Shown: positions 25,063 to 34,205, numbered from the stretch's first letter. The stretch is 46,409 bases of DNA from Exobacillus caeni (GCF_005747095.1 NZ_SWLG01000026.1:1-46409); one strand, 5' to 3'. The notes: generated from the letters alone by a model not told the origin. Translations and numbers: made by a program.

Positions 25063-25371
25063 ATGGTGACAGATCAATCGATGCAATTGACGGCAAAAGA
25101 AATACTTGAAAAGGATTTTAAATCAGGATTCCGTGGTTATGATCAGGATGAAGTGGATAAGTTTTTAGACATGATCATTAAGGATTACGAGCGTTTTGAA
25201 AAAGAACTTGAAAAAATGAAACAGGAAAACGGCCGTTTACGAAGAGAAATCGAAAGGCTATCTGAACAGCAAAAGAAACAACAAACACAGCCAGGAAATA
25301 CGAATTACGATATTTTAAAAAGATTATCCAATCTTGAAAAGCATGTGTTTGGAAGCAAGTTATACGAATAA
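25063..25371 (+). CDS. gpsB: GpsB, cell division and growth coordination protein
   Basis: The 102-residue DivIVA-like protein shuttles PBP1 (PonA) between side wall and septum. The N-terminal DivIVA domain shows [19 protein letters not shown] and [14 protein letters not shown], followed by a coiled coil (about 45-75) and a small C-terminal trimer domain ([16 protein letters not shown]). GAGGTGAAA precedes the ATG. Order ypsA-gpsB-rnpB is as in B. subtilis. Confidence 0.96.
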   Translation: MVTDQSMQLTAKEILEKDFKSGFRGYDQDEVDKFLDMIIKDYERFEKELEKMKQENGRLRREIERLSEQQKKQQTQPGNTNYDILKRLSNLEKHVFGSKLYE

Positions 25372-25377
25372 AAGTGG

Positions 25378-25407
25378 AAAAATCACCCTCAAGCGGTGGT
25401 TTTTTCT
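25378..25407 (+). terminator. Terminator of gpsB
   Basis: AAAATCACC pairs with GGTGGTTTT across a 7-nt loop, with the T-run continuing to T6. Confidence 0.9.
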
Positions 25408-25482
25408 GCGCACTTGAAAAATTTCACGTACTGTATTATAATTAGTAATGAAGTTGATATCATTATTTTCTACAAAAGTGAT

Positions 25483-25511
25483 TTGATTTATATCACATAG
25501 CATAGTATAAT
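25483..25511 (+). promoter_or_regulatory. SigA-type promoter of rnpB
   Basis: TTGATT (25483-25488), a 17-bp spacer and a perfect TATAAT (25506-25511) lie about 24 bp before the expected RNA 5' end. Confidence 0.82.
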
Positions 25512-25534
25512 AAACCTTGCTGTCCTTTAAAAAG

Positions 25535-25946
25535 GTGAATAGCGCTCGGGTAATCGCTGCATCGTTTGATGTAGAGGAAAGTCCATGCTCGCACGGTCTG
25601 AGATGATCGTAGTGTTCGTGCCTGGCCAAAAAATAAGCCAGGGTAGTCCGGTTTCGACTGGATTAACGGCGAGGAAAATACCTACGTCTTCGGATATGGT
25701 ATGACTACTCTGAAAAGTGCCACAGTGACGGAGTCCTGTTGGAAACAGCAGGAGTGGAACGAGGTAAACCCCGCGAGCGAGAAACCCAAACAATGGTAGG
25801 GGAGCTTTCTCGAAGGAACTGAACGGAGAGAAGGGCAGATGTTTGGACACATCTGGAGATAGATGATTACCGCCGGAGTACGAGGATAATAACCGTTTGC
25901 AGTACGATGGAACAGAACATGGCTTATAGAGCGCTTTGACCGAATT
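25535..25946 (+). ncRNA. rnpB: RNase P RNA, class B (Bacillus type)
   Basis: The catalytic RNA of RNase P, which matures tRNA 5' ends. It aligns by eye with B. subtilis rnpB along its length: CTCGGGTAATCGCTGC at the start, AGAGGAAAGTCCATGCTCGC, CTACGTCTTCGGATATGG, AGTGCCACAGTGACG, GAGCGAGAAACCCAAA, GTTTGCAGTACGATGGAAC and the closing GAGCGC that pairs with GCGCTC at 25542-25547. The ends are estimated to within a few bases. Confidence 0.96.
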
Positions 25947-25950
25947 AATA

Positions 25951-25978
25951 AGAAAAGCCCATTAAAGGGCTTTTTTTG
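25951..25978 (+). terminator. Terminator of rnpB
   Basis: The stem AAAGCCC/GGGCTTT with a 6-nt loop is followed by T7. Confidence 0.95.
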
Positions 25979-26041
25979 TTTATACTAAAGATGGGAAACA
26001 AGTGAGAAGATACATAAATGGAAAGTAATAGGAGCGATATT

Positions 26042-27184
26042 ATGGGAAAGTATACGTTGATCGCAACAGCGGCAATGGGGTTGGAATCTCTTGTTGCACG
26101 TGAGGTTAGAGAGCTTGGATTTGAAAACGTTACAGTTGAAAACGGGAAAGTTACATATGAAAGTGACGAACTTGGGATTTGCCGTTCAAATTATTGGCTT
26201 AGAACTGCAGACAGAGTGAAGCTGAAAGTCGCGGAGTTTAAAGCAACTAGCTTTGAACAATTATTTGAACAAACGAAAGCATTGCCATGGGCAGACTTTC
26301 TGCCGGAAAATGCAGAATTCCCGGTTATCGGAAAATCAGTTAAGTCTCAGCTTTACAGTGTCCCGGACTGCCAGGCGATTGTAAAGAAAGCGGTAGTGGA
26401 GAGCCTAAAGGAAAAATATAATGTGTCATGGTTCGATGAAGATGGCCCGTTATACCGGATTGAAATAGCTATCCATAAAGATAATGCAGTTATTTCGATT
26501 GATACAAGTGGATCCGGTCTGCATAAACGCGGCTACAGGTATCTGCATTCGGCAGCACCGCTTAAAGAAACGATGGCCGCTGCTATGATAATGCTTACAA
26601 ACTGGAATGCAAACAAACCGTTCATCGATCCATTTTGCGGGTCAGGTACATTGCCGATAGAAGCTGCTATGATCGGACAAAATATTGCTCCTGGCTTTAA
26701 CAGGAATTTTGTTTCTGAAGACTGGGAGTGGATCGGGAAGAAAAAATGGGAAGAAGCGATGATCGAGACAGAAGATCTCGCGAAATACGACCAGCCACTT
26801 GAAATAATGGGATCGGATATAGACCATAAAATGGTAGAGCTTTCAAAAAATAACTCGATGGAAGCTGGATTCGGTGATATGCTTTCTTTCAAACAGATGC
26901 AGGTAACCGATCTGAATCCAAAACAAAAGTACGGCGTTTTAATCGGAAATCCGCCATACGGTGAGCGTCTCGGGGAAAAGGCAGAAGTAGAAGAAATGTA
27001 CCGAAAGATGGGAGAAGCATTCAGGCACCGCCTTGATACATGGTCTGTATATATCCTAACCTCCCACCCGAAATTCCAGGAACTATACGGCAAAAAAGCA
27101 ACGAAAAACCGTAAGCTATACAACGGCGACATCAAAACACACTTTTACCAGTATTTTGGTCCGAGGCCGCCAAAGCATCAATAA
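26042..27184 (+). CDS. ypsC: YpsC, THUMP-domain 23S rRNA guanine-N2 methyltransferase (RlmL-like)
   Basis: The 380-residue SAM-dependent methyltransferase matches B. subtilis YpsC and the N-terminal half of E. coli RlmL, which makes m2G in 23S rRNA. A ferredoxin-like/THUMP part covers about residues 1-155. Then come the Rossmann methyltransferase motifs: FIDPFCGSGTLPIEA, a nucleotide-site GSDID, and the catalytic GNPPYGERLG. The ATG at 26042 has TAGGAGC 7 nt upstream; an ATG at 26018 lies before it. The gene follows the rnpB terminator, as in B. subtilis. Confidence 0.92.
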   Translation: MGKYTLIATAAMGLESLVAREVRELGFENVTVENGKVTYESDELGICRSNYWLRTADRVKLKVAEFKATSFEQLFEQTKALPWADFLPENAEFPVIGKSVKSQLYSVPDCQAIVKKAVVESLKEKYNVSWFDEDGPLYRIEIAIHKDNAVISIDTSGSGLHKRGYRYLHSAAPLKETMAAAMIMLTNWNANKPFIDPFCGSGTLPIEAAMIGQNIAPGFNRNFVSEDWEWIGKKKWEEAMIETEDLAKYDQPLEIMGSDIDHKMVELSKNNSMEAGFGDMLSFKQMQVTDLNPKQKYGVLIGNPPYGERLGEKAEVEEMYRKMGEAFRHRLDTWSVYILTSHPKFQELYGKKATKNRKLYNGDIKTHFYQYFGPRPPKHQ

Positions 27185-27198
27185 AGATAGTCTACATG

Positions 27199-27234
27199 GA
27201 CAGGGGTTTGCAAAGAATCCCCTGTCTTTTTTAT
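27199..27234 (+). terminator. Terminator of ypsC
   Basis: The stem GACAGGGG/CCCCTGTC (8 bp, 12-nt loop) is followed by T6. Confidence 0.93.
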
Positions 27235-27621
27235 GGCTTTTATTTATATTAAAGTACGTTCTATACCAAAATAGAGACAACGTTCATCTTTATTCACCAT
27301 ATAAAATGAAATTCATTTCTGTTCGAGAAAAGCGATTCGGCAATTATTGGCCAAATTATGAAATTCTTCATTTGCTCACAGATATCGTTCTACACCAGGT
27401 ATGATTAATTGAAAAATAAAACACTTAAAACTCACTTAGAATTAGCACCTTAACCATGAGTTCATTTTTGCAAAAATAACCCTTACAAACTCTGCACACT
27501 GAAACCCCTTACAAAACTGATAAAAAGCCGTTATACTAAGGACATACGGTGATCATCGAATTTACAACAGTATAAATTTGCAAAAAATACCAGGTGATAA
27601 AACTGAATAAGGGGGATCCCC
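27235..27621. other. Intergenic region upstream of the PTS operon
   Basis: The first 200 bp have no gene I would trust. The last 150 bp hold the operon promoter and a direct repeat (listed separately). Confidence 0.6.
27480..27537 (+). promoter_or_regulatory. Promoter of the ascorbate-type PTS operon with direct repeat
   Basis: TTACAA (27509-27514), a 17-bp spacer and TATACT (27532-27537) form a SigA-type promoter. CCCTTACAAA occurs at 27480-27489 and again at 27506-27515, overlapping the -35 box, 26 bp apart. This is a fitting place for an activator such as the PRD regulator encoded downstream, but that link is inferred. Confidence 0.6.
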
Positions 27622-29733
27622 ATGGTATTGGATAAAAGACGTGCACACTTATTATCCATCATTCAACAATCTTCTAATCCTATTCCAACTAAAGATCTGG
27701 TTGCAAAAATGAATGTGTCACAACGCACAATTTATTATGATCTCGATCAGATTAATAGTTGGTTAAAGGAACAGAATTTAGAGCCGATTGAAAACAAGCA
27801 TGGCGAAGGGCTTTATCTGCCCGATACATCAAAGTCCGAATTGATCCTGCAAAAGGATGAGGGTTTTGATGATTGGCAGTACCAGTTATCTAAGCAAGAA
27901 CGAGAAGTGCTCATTAAAGCAAAAATATTATTAGAAGAGCAGGATGCCTCGATGCAAAACTTCATGGATCTTACGGATATGAGTCGAGGAACGGTCGCAA
28001 AGGTTCTAAAGATAGTTAAAGACGAGTTCAGGCAAGCAGGTTTAAAGTTGTACTATCAGAAAGGATCGGGTTACCGATTAAGTGGTCCAGAGGAAGCAAA
28101 AAGAAAGGTGCTTTCAAATATCCTTGCAACCATTTTCTCCCATCCTGAGTGGCAGAACGTCCGGAATAAGGTACACCAAATGATCGAGCCAGGAACCGAA
28201 TCCTCGTCACAGGAGACGGATCAACGGCTGATAGTGAGAAATCTGATTTTTGAGGCTGAACAAAAATTAGGACTGACTTTGACTGATGAAATGGTGGAAA
28301 TACTTTCTTTACAGATTTTAATGATCATGAAGCGAATACAGTTACAGAAATATATCGTGGTTGAATCCGAAGAAAAGAAGGTACTCCAGCAAACAGACGC
28401 TTATCAGGCAACTCTGCTTATTACAAATAAACTTAAGGATTTATGGGAGGTTTCCTTTCCGGACGATGAGATTTGCTTCATCACTATGAAACTCCTGGGT
28501 TCCAAAGTCCAGCACGATGACTTTAGCCGTTATACAGAACGTGAACTTTCCGGACTCCGGGATGTCGTTCATAGGATGATTTCTGACTTTCAATTGTATT
28601 CTTGTGTAGTGTTTGATGATAAGAAGGGGCTTGAAGAAAATCTTATATCTCACATTAAGCCTACTTTTTACCGCCTTAAATATGGAGTGAAAATTGCTAA
28701 TGATTTAGCTTCAAGTATTCAAGAGAATTATCAGGATATTTTTCATTTAACGAAACGGGTGATGGAGCACTTAGAGCATTATATTGGAGAATCGATTCCC
28801 GATGAAGAGGTTGCCTATATCACCCTGCACTTTGGTGGATGGCTTACAAAAGAGAAAAAACAGGTCGAAACAAAATACAGAGCAATCATAGTTTGTGAAA
28901 ATGGGATCGGAACTTCCTACATGTTACGCACCCAACTTGAAAACCTGATCGCTGGTTTGAATGTTATCAACACAATGTCCATCAGGGAGTACCAATCCAT
29001 CGAACCAAACGCTGATGTTGTCTTTTCAACCAACTATATTAAGGCAAAAGACATCCCTGTTATCCATGTTCCAGCGATTTTGACTAATGTTGAAAAGGAA
29101 CAGATAATACGGCGGATGAATGAGCTTTTTAAAACGAAGCAAATAGAGAAGGATTCGATCGACATGGTGATGGATGTAATTGAACAATATGCGACAATCC
29201 ATCAAAAAGACGAATTGAAAAGAGAATTAGTTCATCTTTTAGAAAAAAATACTTCGATGTTAAAGGAGTTACGAAAACCTATGCTCAATGAATTATTAAC
29301 GGAACAAACGATACAATTCAAAGATTATGTATCCAGTTGGGAAACGGCCATCGAAACGGCTGCCCAGCCCCTGATCGAACAGCAATCGATTCAGCCCCAG
29401 TATATTCAAGCGATGATCGATAATGTCAATGAACTGGGACCTTATATTGTTATTGCTCCAGGAATCGCGATTCCCCATGCGCGTCCTGAAGCTGGAGTCG
29501 AAAAACTGGGAATGAGCTTCTTACGATTAAAAGAACCTGTTTATTTTTCAGACAAGGACAAACATAGGGTCCAATTAGTCATCATACTGGCGGCAATTGA
29601 TAATCAAACCCATCTAAAAGCATTAGCTCAGCTCACTGAAATGTTATCAGTGGAAGAAAATGTCGAGCGTTTAATTTCAGCGAGTGACCCTGAGAGTGTG
29701 ATTGAATTGGTCAACAAAACAGTAGAAGTTTAA
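27622..29733 (+). CDS. PRD-domain transcriptional activator with EIIB- and EIIA-like domains (MtlR/UlaR type)
   Basis: The 703-residue PTS-controlled regulator has two HTH regions (about 5-60 and 85-160), PRD1 (about 185-295), PRD2 (about 305-410), an EIIB-like domain with Cys425 in IIVCENGIGTSY, and a C-terminal EIIA domain (about 550-700) with His619 in AIPHARPEAG. PRD2 keeps both expected His (SHIKPTFYRL and YITLHFGG). In PRD1 the place where a His is common reads LSLQILMIMKRI, so it may lack one regulatory phosphorylation site. It is the first gene of the operon, upstream of the EIIB and EIIC genes, and probably activates it according to substrate use. Confidence 0.88.
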   Translation: MVLDKRRAHLLSIIQQSSNPIPTKDLVAKMNVSQRTIYYDLDQINSWLKEQNLEPIENKHGEGLYLPDTSKSELILQKDEGFDDWQYQLSKQEREVLIKAKILLEEQDASMQNFMDLTDMSRGTVAKVLKIVKDEFRQAGLKLYYQKGSGYRLSGPEEAKRKVLSNILATIFSHPEWQNVRNKVHQMIEPGTESSSQETDQRLIVRNLIFEAEQKLGLTLTDEMVEILSLQILMIMKRIQLQKYIVVESEEKKVLQQTDAYQATLLITNKLKDLWEVSFPDDEICFITMKLLGSKVQHDDFSRYTERELSGLRDVVHRMISDFQLYSCVVFDDKKGLEENLISHIKPTFYRLKYGVKIANDLASSIQENYQDIFHLTKRVMEHLEHYIGESIPDEEVAYITLHFGGWLTKEKKQVETKYRAIIVCENGIGTSYMLRTQLENLIAGLNVINTMSIREYQSIEPNADVVFSTNYIKAKDIPVIHVPAILTNVEKEQIIRRMNELFKTKQIEKDSIDMVMDVIEQYATIHQKDELKRELVHLLEKNTSMLKELRKPMLNELLTEQTIQFKDYVSSWETAIETAAQPLIEQQSIQPQYIQAMIDNVNELGPYIVIAPGIAIPHARPEAGVEKLGMSFLRLKEPVYFSDKDKHRVQLVIILAAIDNQTHLKALAQLTEMLSVEENVERLISASDPESVIELVNKTVEV

Positions 29734-29753
29734 AAAATGAGGAGGAATTGGAA

Positions 29754-30020
29754 ATGAAGAAAATATTAGTTGTATGTGGAAATGGTTTGGGAAGCAGCAT
29801 GATTGTCGAAATGAACGTGAAAGCCGCATTGAAAGAAATGGGTAAAGAGGGCGATGTCTCCCACACAGACTTAACCACTGCAAAGACAGAACAAGCAGAT
29901 ATCTTCTTAGGTTCGGAGGACATTGTAGGAAGCCTTGAAGATGGAAATAAAAATGTAGTAAAACTGAAAAATTTGATGGATAAAAATGAGCTGCGTGAAG
30001 CGTTAGAAAAGAATATGTAA
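29754..30020 (+). CDS. ulaB: PTS EIIB component, ascorbate type (UlaB/SgaB-like)
   Basis: The 88-residue EIIB of the lactose/ascorbate group passes phosphate from EIIA to the incoming sugar. It has the phospho-cysteine P-loop VVCGNGLGSSM with Cys8 and the SgaB-like tail. GAGGAGG lies 9 nt before the ATG; the frame's TTG six bases earlier is less likely. It sits 20 bp after the regulator and 29 bp before the EIIC gene. The symbol is by family; the real substrate is unproven. Confidence 0.85.
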   Translation: MKKILVVCGNGLGSSMIVEMNVKAALKEMGKEGDVSHTDLTTAKTEQADIFLGSEDIVGSLEDGNKNVVKLKNLMDKNELREALEKNM

Positions 30021-30049
30021 CCCAACTAAAATACAAAGGAGAGTTACAC

Positions 30050-31417
30050 ATGATTGATTTAATAATGAAGGATATATTAGGAACCCCTGCTATACTCGTT
30101 GGTTTATTCGCCCTAATCGGGCTCCTTGTGCAACGTAAAAATTCCGGGGATGTTATTTCAGGAACACTTAAAACAGTAATGGGATTCGTGATTCTTGGGG
30201 CCGGAGCGAATGTACTCGTCCAGTCCCTGGGCCAGTTCAGCAGCATGTTCAATGAAGCCTTTGCCGTTGACGGGGTAATCCCAAACAATGAAGCCATCGT
30301 TGCCCTTGCCCAGGAGAGCTTCGGTACAGAGACGGCAATGATTATGCTGTTCGGTATGGTTGTCAATATTCTCCTCGCCCGCTTCACCCCTTTTAAATAT
30401 ATCTTTCTAACTGGTCACCATACGATGTTCATGGCCTGTTTAATCGCTGTTATTTTAACCACAGGCGGATTTTCCGGGTTGCAACTGGTGATTCTAGGAT
30501 CGATTATTCTTGGTGCTTTGATGGTGTTATCTCCTGCAATGTTACAGCCATTTACTCGTAAAATAACTGGTTCTGACGAATTTGCTATCGGGCACTTCGG
30601 TTCTTTCGGCTATTTCGTTTCTGCTTTAGTAGGAAGAGCAGTAGGAAAAGGTTCTAAATCAACCGAAGAAATTAAAGTTCCTAAATCCCTCAGCTTTCTT
30701 AGAGACACTTCTGTTTCGGTGTCCTTAACGATGGCGCTCCTCTTCTTTGTTGTTGCGGGCGCTGCAGGACCTGCCTTCGTTGAAGGAGAACTAAGCGGCG
30801 GCCAAAACTTTCTCGTTTTCGCCTTTATGCAAGGGCTTACATTCGCTGCTGGTGTCTACATTATTTTAGCCGGAGTACGAATGTTGCTTGGTGAAATCGT
30901 ACCTGCCTTTAAAGGGATTGCAGATAAAATTGTTCCAAATGCGAAACCGGCACTTGACTGCCCTGCTATATTCCCGTTCGCAGGAAACGCTGTGATCATC
31001 GGATTCTTTTTCAGCTTCATCGCCGGGCTGGTCAGTATGCTATTCCTGCCTTTATTGGGATTAAAAGTGATTGTTCCAGGCCTGGTCCCTCACTTCTTCA
31101 CGGGTGCAGCCGCCGGAGTCTTCGGGAACGCAACAGGAGGGAGAAAAGGAGCGATAATCGGTTCTATGGCGAATGGGGTAATCATCAGCTTCTTGCCAGC
31201 CCTGCTGCTTCCTGTTCTAGGTTCACTCGGATTCCAGGGGACCACATTCGGAGATGCCGACTTCGGAGTTGTGGGCATCCTACTCGGTAACATGATCCGA
31301 TTTGTTGAATCGAATAGTGTTGTTTTTGCAGCCGTTTTAATCATCCTGGCTATCCTGTTCTTCCTTGGCTCTAGTCCAAAAAAAGATGATGACAATGAAA
31401 AACCAGATGTAGCTTAA
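30050..31417 (+). CDS. ulaA: PTS EIIC component, ascorbate type (UlaA/SgaT-like)
   Basis: The 455-residue membrane transporter has the UlaA pattern: KDILGTPAILVGLFALIGLL at the start, LTGHHTMFMACLIAVIL, FAIGHFGSFGYFVSALVGRAVG, GVRMLLGEIVPAFKGIADK, PALDCPAIFPFAGNAV, and a final helix before a charged tail. About ten hydrophobic helices are seen. AAAGGAGAG precedes the ATG. The operon ends here with a perfect palindromic terminator; no ascorbate catabolic genes (UlaD/E/F/G) follow, so the substrate may be another acid sugar or the catabolic genes lie elsewhere. Confidence 0.88.
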   Translation: MIDLIMKDILGTPAILVGLFALIGLLVQRKNSGDVISGTLKTVMGFVILGAGANVLVQSLGQFSSMFNEAFAVDGVIPNNEAIVALAQESFGTETAMIMLFGMVVNILLARFTPFKYIFLTGHHTMFMACLIAVILTTGGFSGLQLVILGSIILGALMVLSPAMLQPFTRKITGSDEFAIGHFGSFGYFVSALVGRAVGKGSKSTEEIKVPKSLSFLRDTSVSVSLTMALLFFVVAGAAGPAFVEGELSGGQNFLVFAFMQGLTFAAGVYIILAGVRMLLGEIVPAFKGIADKIVPNAKPALDCPAIFPFAGNAVIIGFFFSFIAGLVSMLFLPLLGLKVIVPGLVPHFFTGAAAGVFGNATGGRKGAIIGSMANGVIISFLPALLLPVLGSLGFQGTTFGDADFGVVGILLGNMIRFVESNSVVFAAVLIILAILFFLGSSPKKDDDNEKPDVA

Positions 31418-31429
31418 TGATATTTGACG

Positions 31430-31466
31430 AAATCCCTTCCTGGTACCAGGAAGGGATTTTGTGACT
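31430..31466 (+). terminator. Terminator of the PTS operon
   Basis: A perfect 30-bp palindrome centred on TGGTACCA (31430-31459), with AAATCCC on the left and GGGATTTT on the right, follows the EIIC stop. Confidence 0.9.
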
Positions 31467-31620
31467 GAAAAGCCCGTATTTCTTTTTAGAATCTAAATGA
31501 ACCGGCACTTACCCTTTCCCAATAAAATACAAGGACATCATAAATTAGAGGTTTAATTTGGATGAAATTGTTGAATACATTACTAAAAGAGTAAAATAGT
31601 AGCAGGAAGGAGTTATGTTT

Positions 31621-31869
31621 GTGAGCTGGGATCACGGAGATTTTTCAAAACAGCACAATGCATCAGCAGCTTCGTATACCATTCATCGGAACGGAGCAAT
31701 CGATATTAATCAAGGGAAAGGGCCAGAAACTAAAATAGGTGTCCAGCCCTGGGGAATGTATAAATTGATAAAAGAATGGTTGGACAGCGGTCATCCATTA
31801 ACGAGAGCACAAAAAGATGAACTGATCGAATTGCTTCATAAAGAACCGGCTGACTTTCTAGTCGAATAA
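31621..31869 (+). CDS. Small hypothetical protein, 82 aa
   Basis: The soluble small protein is of unknown function, with Trp and His in its first half (SWDHGDFSKQHNASAAS) and a helical, charged second half (TRAQKDELIELLHKEP). GTG at 31621 is preferred, 8 nt after AAGGAG; the ATG at 31615 lies only 2 nt from that site. It stands alone between the PTS operon and a membrane protein gene. Confidence 0.65.
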   Translation: MSWDHGDFSKQHNASAASYTIHRNGAIDINQGKGPETKIGVQPWGMYKLIKEWLDSGHPLTRAQKDELIELLHKEPADFLVE

Positions 31870-31980
31870 AACAAACTGCAGGCATCCAAACGGGTGCTTT
31901 TTAACTTTACTTTAATAAAAGCAAGATAATTTTATAACAGATGCAAAGAATAAGAGTAGGACATTTAAAGGGAGATTTTT

Positions 31981-32502
31981 ATGCATACTGTTTTTTTTGT
32001 CTTATATATTCTTGCATCGATCATATGGGGAGACTGGAAAAACTGGAAGGAATATTATTCCACCTTTTTATTCTTTGTTATCGGAGACCTTCTTTACCAA
32101 TTTCTCCTTTATAACCATACTATGTGGTTCTTTCACATTTCTTTTGACGAAGAATATTTGAAGAACCATACAATGATCGCACTTGCTAAGATGGTTGTAC
32201 AGTATTCCACTACAACCGTTATTTTCCTTGGAAATTATCCTAAAAGTATTATCAAGCAATTTTTATGGATTTCACTGTGGGTGGCTGTTTTTGCCAGTTC
32301 TGAATATTTATCGCTCACGTTTTGGGGAGGGATCTCCCATCACCATGGCTGGACTATGGGATGGTCTATCCTTTTTGACTATGTAATGTTTACGTTGATC
32401 CGTATCCATTTTTCTCATCCCCTCGTTGCCTGGGGTCTATCGCTGATATTTATCATAGTGTTGTGGCATGCATTTGACCTAAACCTGGATCTTTTAAAAT
32501 AA
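31981..32502 (+). CDS. CBO0543-family membrane protein
   Basis: The 173-residue integral membrane protein has about five hydrophobic helices and many aromatic residues. The pattern IIWGDWKNWKEYYSTFLFF and GDLLYQFLLYNHTMW near the start resembles the uncharacterised CBO0543 family of Bacilli. AAAGGGAGA precedes the ATG. No function is known, and it seems to be monocistronic. Confidence 0.7.
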   Translation: MHTVFFVLYILASIIWGDWKNWKEYYSTFLFFVIGDLLYQFLLYNHTMWFFHISFDEEYLKNHTMIALAKMVVQYSTTTVIFLGNYPKSIIKQFLWISLWVAVFASSEYLSLTFWGGISHHHGWTMGWSILFDYVMFTLIRIHFSHPLVAWGLSLIFIIVLWHAFDLNLDLLK

Positions 32503-32675
32503 GGAAGGAGAAAGCGCGGAAACGCACAAAAACCTGGAAGAAAAACGAAAGGTATGAGTGAAATATTTTTAAAATGGGGAAGTGCTTTTCATACAAAATG
32601 CTCATTGTCCTTTTGGAAGGAATCCATATAATTAAAAGGGTTATGAACAATTGCACGTCGAGAGGAGAGAGAAGC

Positions 32676-33461
32676 ATGTTAGCTTCTTTGAAGAATTATT
32701 TAAATACACTTGATCAGCCGATGGCATCAACATCTACAAAGGGTAAAGTGAAAGTGGGCTTCGGTCTTGTTGGCATTATGGCTCTTATCATTTTAATTGC
32801 TTTTTCTGCATTTATTTTTCGTTTATTTATCACCTGTTTTGTTCTTGGTACCGCGCTTGTGCTATATAAAAAGATATCGGAAATAGAAAGAAAGCTTTCG
32901 CATATTAATACGCATTCTGAACAAACTTTACAAAAAGAAGATGAGGTTAAAGAAATTGCATTTTCCCGGGAAGGTGATTTGGAAGAAAATCAACAAACTG
33001 CAGAAAAGGAAAAAGCGCTTGAGAAAATAAATATGGATAAAACGTTAATCTACCAGGAGCTTTTTACAAAAGCAAAATTAAATGAGATGGAGAAAACGGA
33101 ATACCTTAAGAAAATCGAACAAAAAGACTCAGAGATGACAAAAATAAAGCAGGATTTACTGCTATTAAAAGAAAAAATACAGCAGGCAGTTATCGATAAG
33201 AAGAGCCTCTTTATGAAAGAGACACCTAATATGAAAAAACTGGTTGACCTGCTTGGGCCAGACTTTGTAGAGAAAAGCTCTTTTGCTAAATTAAATGAAA
33301 AAATGGAGACCGTTCGTCCCAAACTTAAGGAAGAAAAAATAGAGGCGCTTAAAGAAACAGGATATGTTGATGAACAGTTTCACTTAACGAGACTGGGATA
33401 TAAAGAGTTGACCAGGGCTGTGAAAAAACAACAATCGAAGAAATGGCAAGAAGCAAAATAA
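32676..33461 (+). CDS. Membrane-anchored coiled-coil protein
   Basis: The 261-residue protein is not recognised. A short N-terminal tail precedes two close hydrophobic stretches (about residues 26-58, VGFGLVGIMALIILIAF then LFITCFVLGTALVL). A long Glu/Lys-rich coiled coil follows (about 60-200), then a small C-terminal domain (MKKLVDLLGPDFVEKSS; LTRLGYKELTRAVKK). The frame is open further upstream, but the ATG at 32676 has GGAGAGAGAA before it and gives a sensible membrane start. A terminator overlaps the stop codon. Confidence 0.68.
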   Translation: MLASLKNYLNTLDQPMASTSTKGKVKVGFGLVGIMALIILIAFSAFIFRLFITCFVLGTALVLYKKISEIERKLSHINTHSEQTLQKEDEVKEIAFSREGDLEENQQTAEKEKALEKINMDKTLIYQELFTKAKLNEMEKTEYLKKIEQKDSEMTKIKQDLLLLKEKIQQAVIDKKSLFMKETPNMKKLVDLLGPDFVEKSSFAKLNEKMETVRPKLKEEKIEALKETGYVDEQFHLTRLGYKELTRAVKKQQSKKWQEAK

Positions 33462-33488
33462 GGCATCCGTTCAGGGTGCCTTATTTCT
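33456..33488 (+). terminator. Terminator overlapping the stop of the coiled-coil gene
   Basis: AAATAAGGCA pairs with TGCCTTATTT, with the stem extended inward by three pairs around a 5-nt loop. The UAA stop lies inside the left arm. Confidence 0.85.
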
Positions 33489-33553
33489 TATCCTCAGCAA
33501 AGAGTTTTTCAAAATTGACAAATTTATGACTGGCGGGAGAACGCCAATTGAAT

Positions 33554-33593
33554 TATAATAAAATAAAATTTTATCGATAAAAAATTTTTTATC
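33554..33593 (+). promoter_or_regulatory. Probable promoter -10 box and operator palindromes of the ArsR-like gene
   Basis: TATAAT lies at 33554-33559; no good -35 box is seen at the right distance. Just downstream, TTTTATCGATAAAA (33569-33582) and GATAAAAAATTTTTTATC (33576-33593) are overlapping perfect palindromes, ending right before the ribosome site. This arrangement would suit autorepression by the regulator encoded next. Confidence 0.6.
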
Positions 33594-33605
33594 AAAGGAG
33601 GGAAT

Positions 33606-34205
33606 ATGGAGTTCAAACAGCTTGATACGTATGAAGTGAATTCTTTTGAAGAAATGAAAGTGATGTCCAATCCTGTTCGTTTAACTATTTTAAATTTATT
33701 TAGTGACCGCCAGCCGAGAACCAATAAACAAATTGCAGTCGAACTCGAAAGCCATCCTGCTAATATGCACTATCATGTAAAGGAACTTGCAAGAGTGGGT
33801 TTATTAAAGCTTGTTGATAAAAAGGAAGTGAAAGGAATAACGGAAAAATACTATTTGCCTGTTGCAAAAAACATCAAGCTAAGTTGGAATAAGGAAAATG
33901 ACAACAAAAAAACCAGAATAGCCAAGAAACAATTAAGAAATGCCATTTCCGAACTTTACTTAAATGATTATTGGAAAGCTAACCAGCGATTTGCTGGCAC
34001 TAACTCTAAAAACCTTAAGGATATAAAAGAAAAGATTGTGGACGGAGCAATGACCCTACACTTGACCGACGAGGAATCTGAAGAGCTTGTGAAGGAGCTG
34101 GTAGCTCTGCAAAAAAAATGGATGGAGAGAGGAAAGGAAAGGGACGGAACAAAAGAGTGGAAAGTATTTTGGACACGGTTTCCATCAGAAAAAGGGGAGA
34201 ATTAA
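33606..34205 (+). CDS. ArsR-like winged-helix regulator
   Basis: The 199-residue DNA-binding protein has an N-terminal ArsR/HTH_20-type winged helix (about residues 15-85: MKVMSNPVRLTILNLFSDRQPRTNKQIA, NMHYHVKELARVGLLKLV, then the wing). A helical C-terminal half with many Lys and Glu probably serves dimer formation or ligand binding. There are no metal-binding Cys clusters. AAAGGAGGG precedes the ATG. It is followed at 1 bp by the alpha/beta hydrolase gene, so the two are one operon, and the palindromes upstream suggest autoregulation. Confidence 0.8.
   Translation: MEFKQLDTYEVNSFEEMKVMSNPVRLTILNLFSDRQPRTNKQIAVELESHPANMHYHVKELARVGLLKLVDKKEVKGITEKYYLPVAKNIKLSWNKENDNKKTRIAKKQLRNAISELYLNDYWKANQRFAGTNSKNLKDIKEKIVDGAMTLHLTDEESEELVKELVALQKKWMERGKERDGTKEWKVFWTRFPSEKGEN

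Noticed and set aside
27156-27404. 82-codon plus-strand frame over the end of ypsC and its terminator
   Set aside because: It runs through a strong terminator, has no ribosome site and looks unlike a protein.
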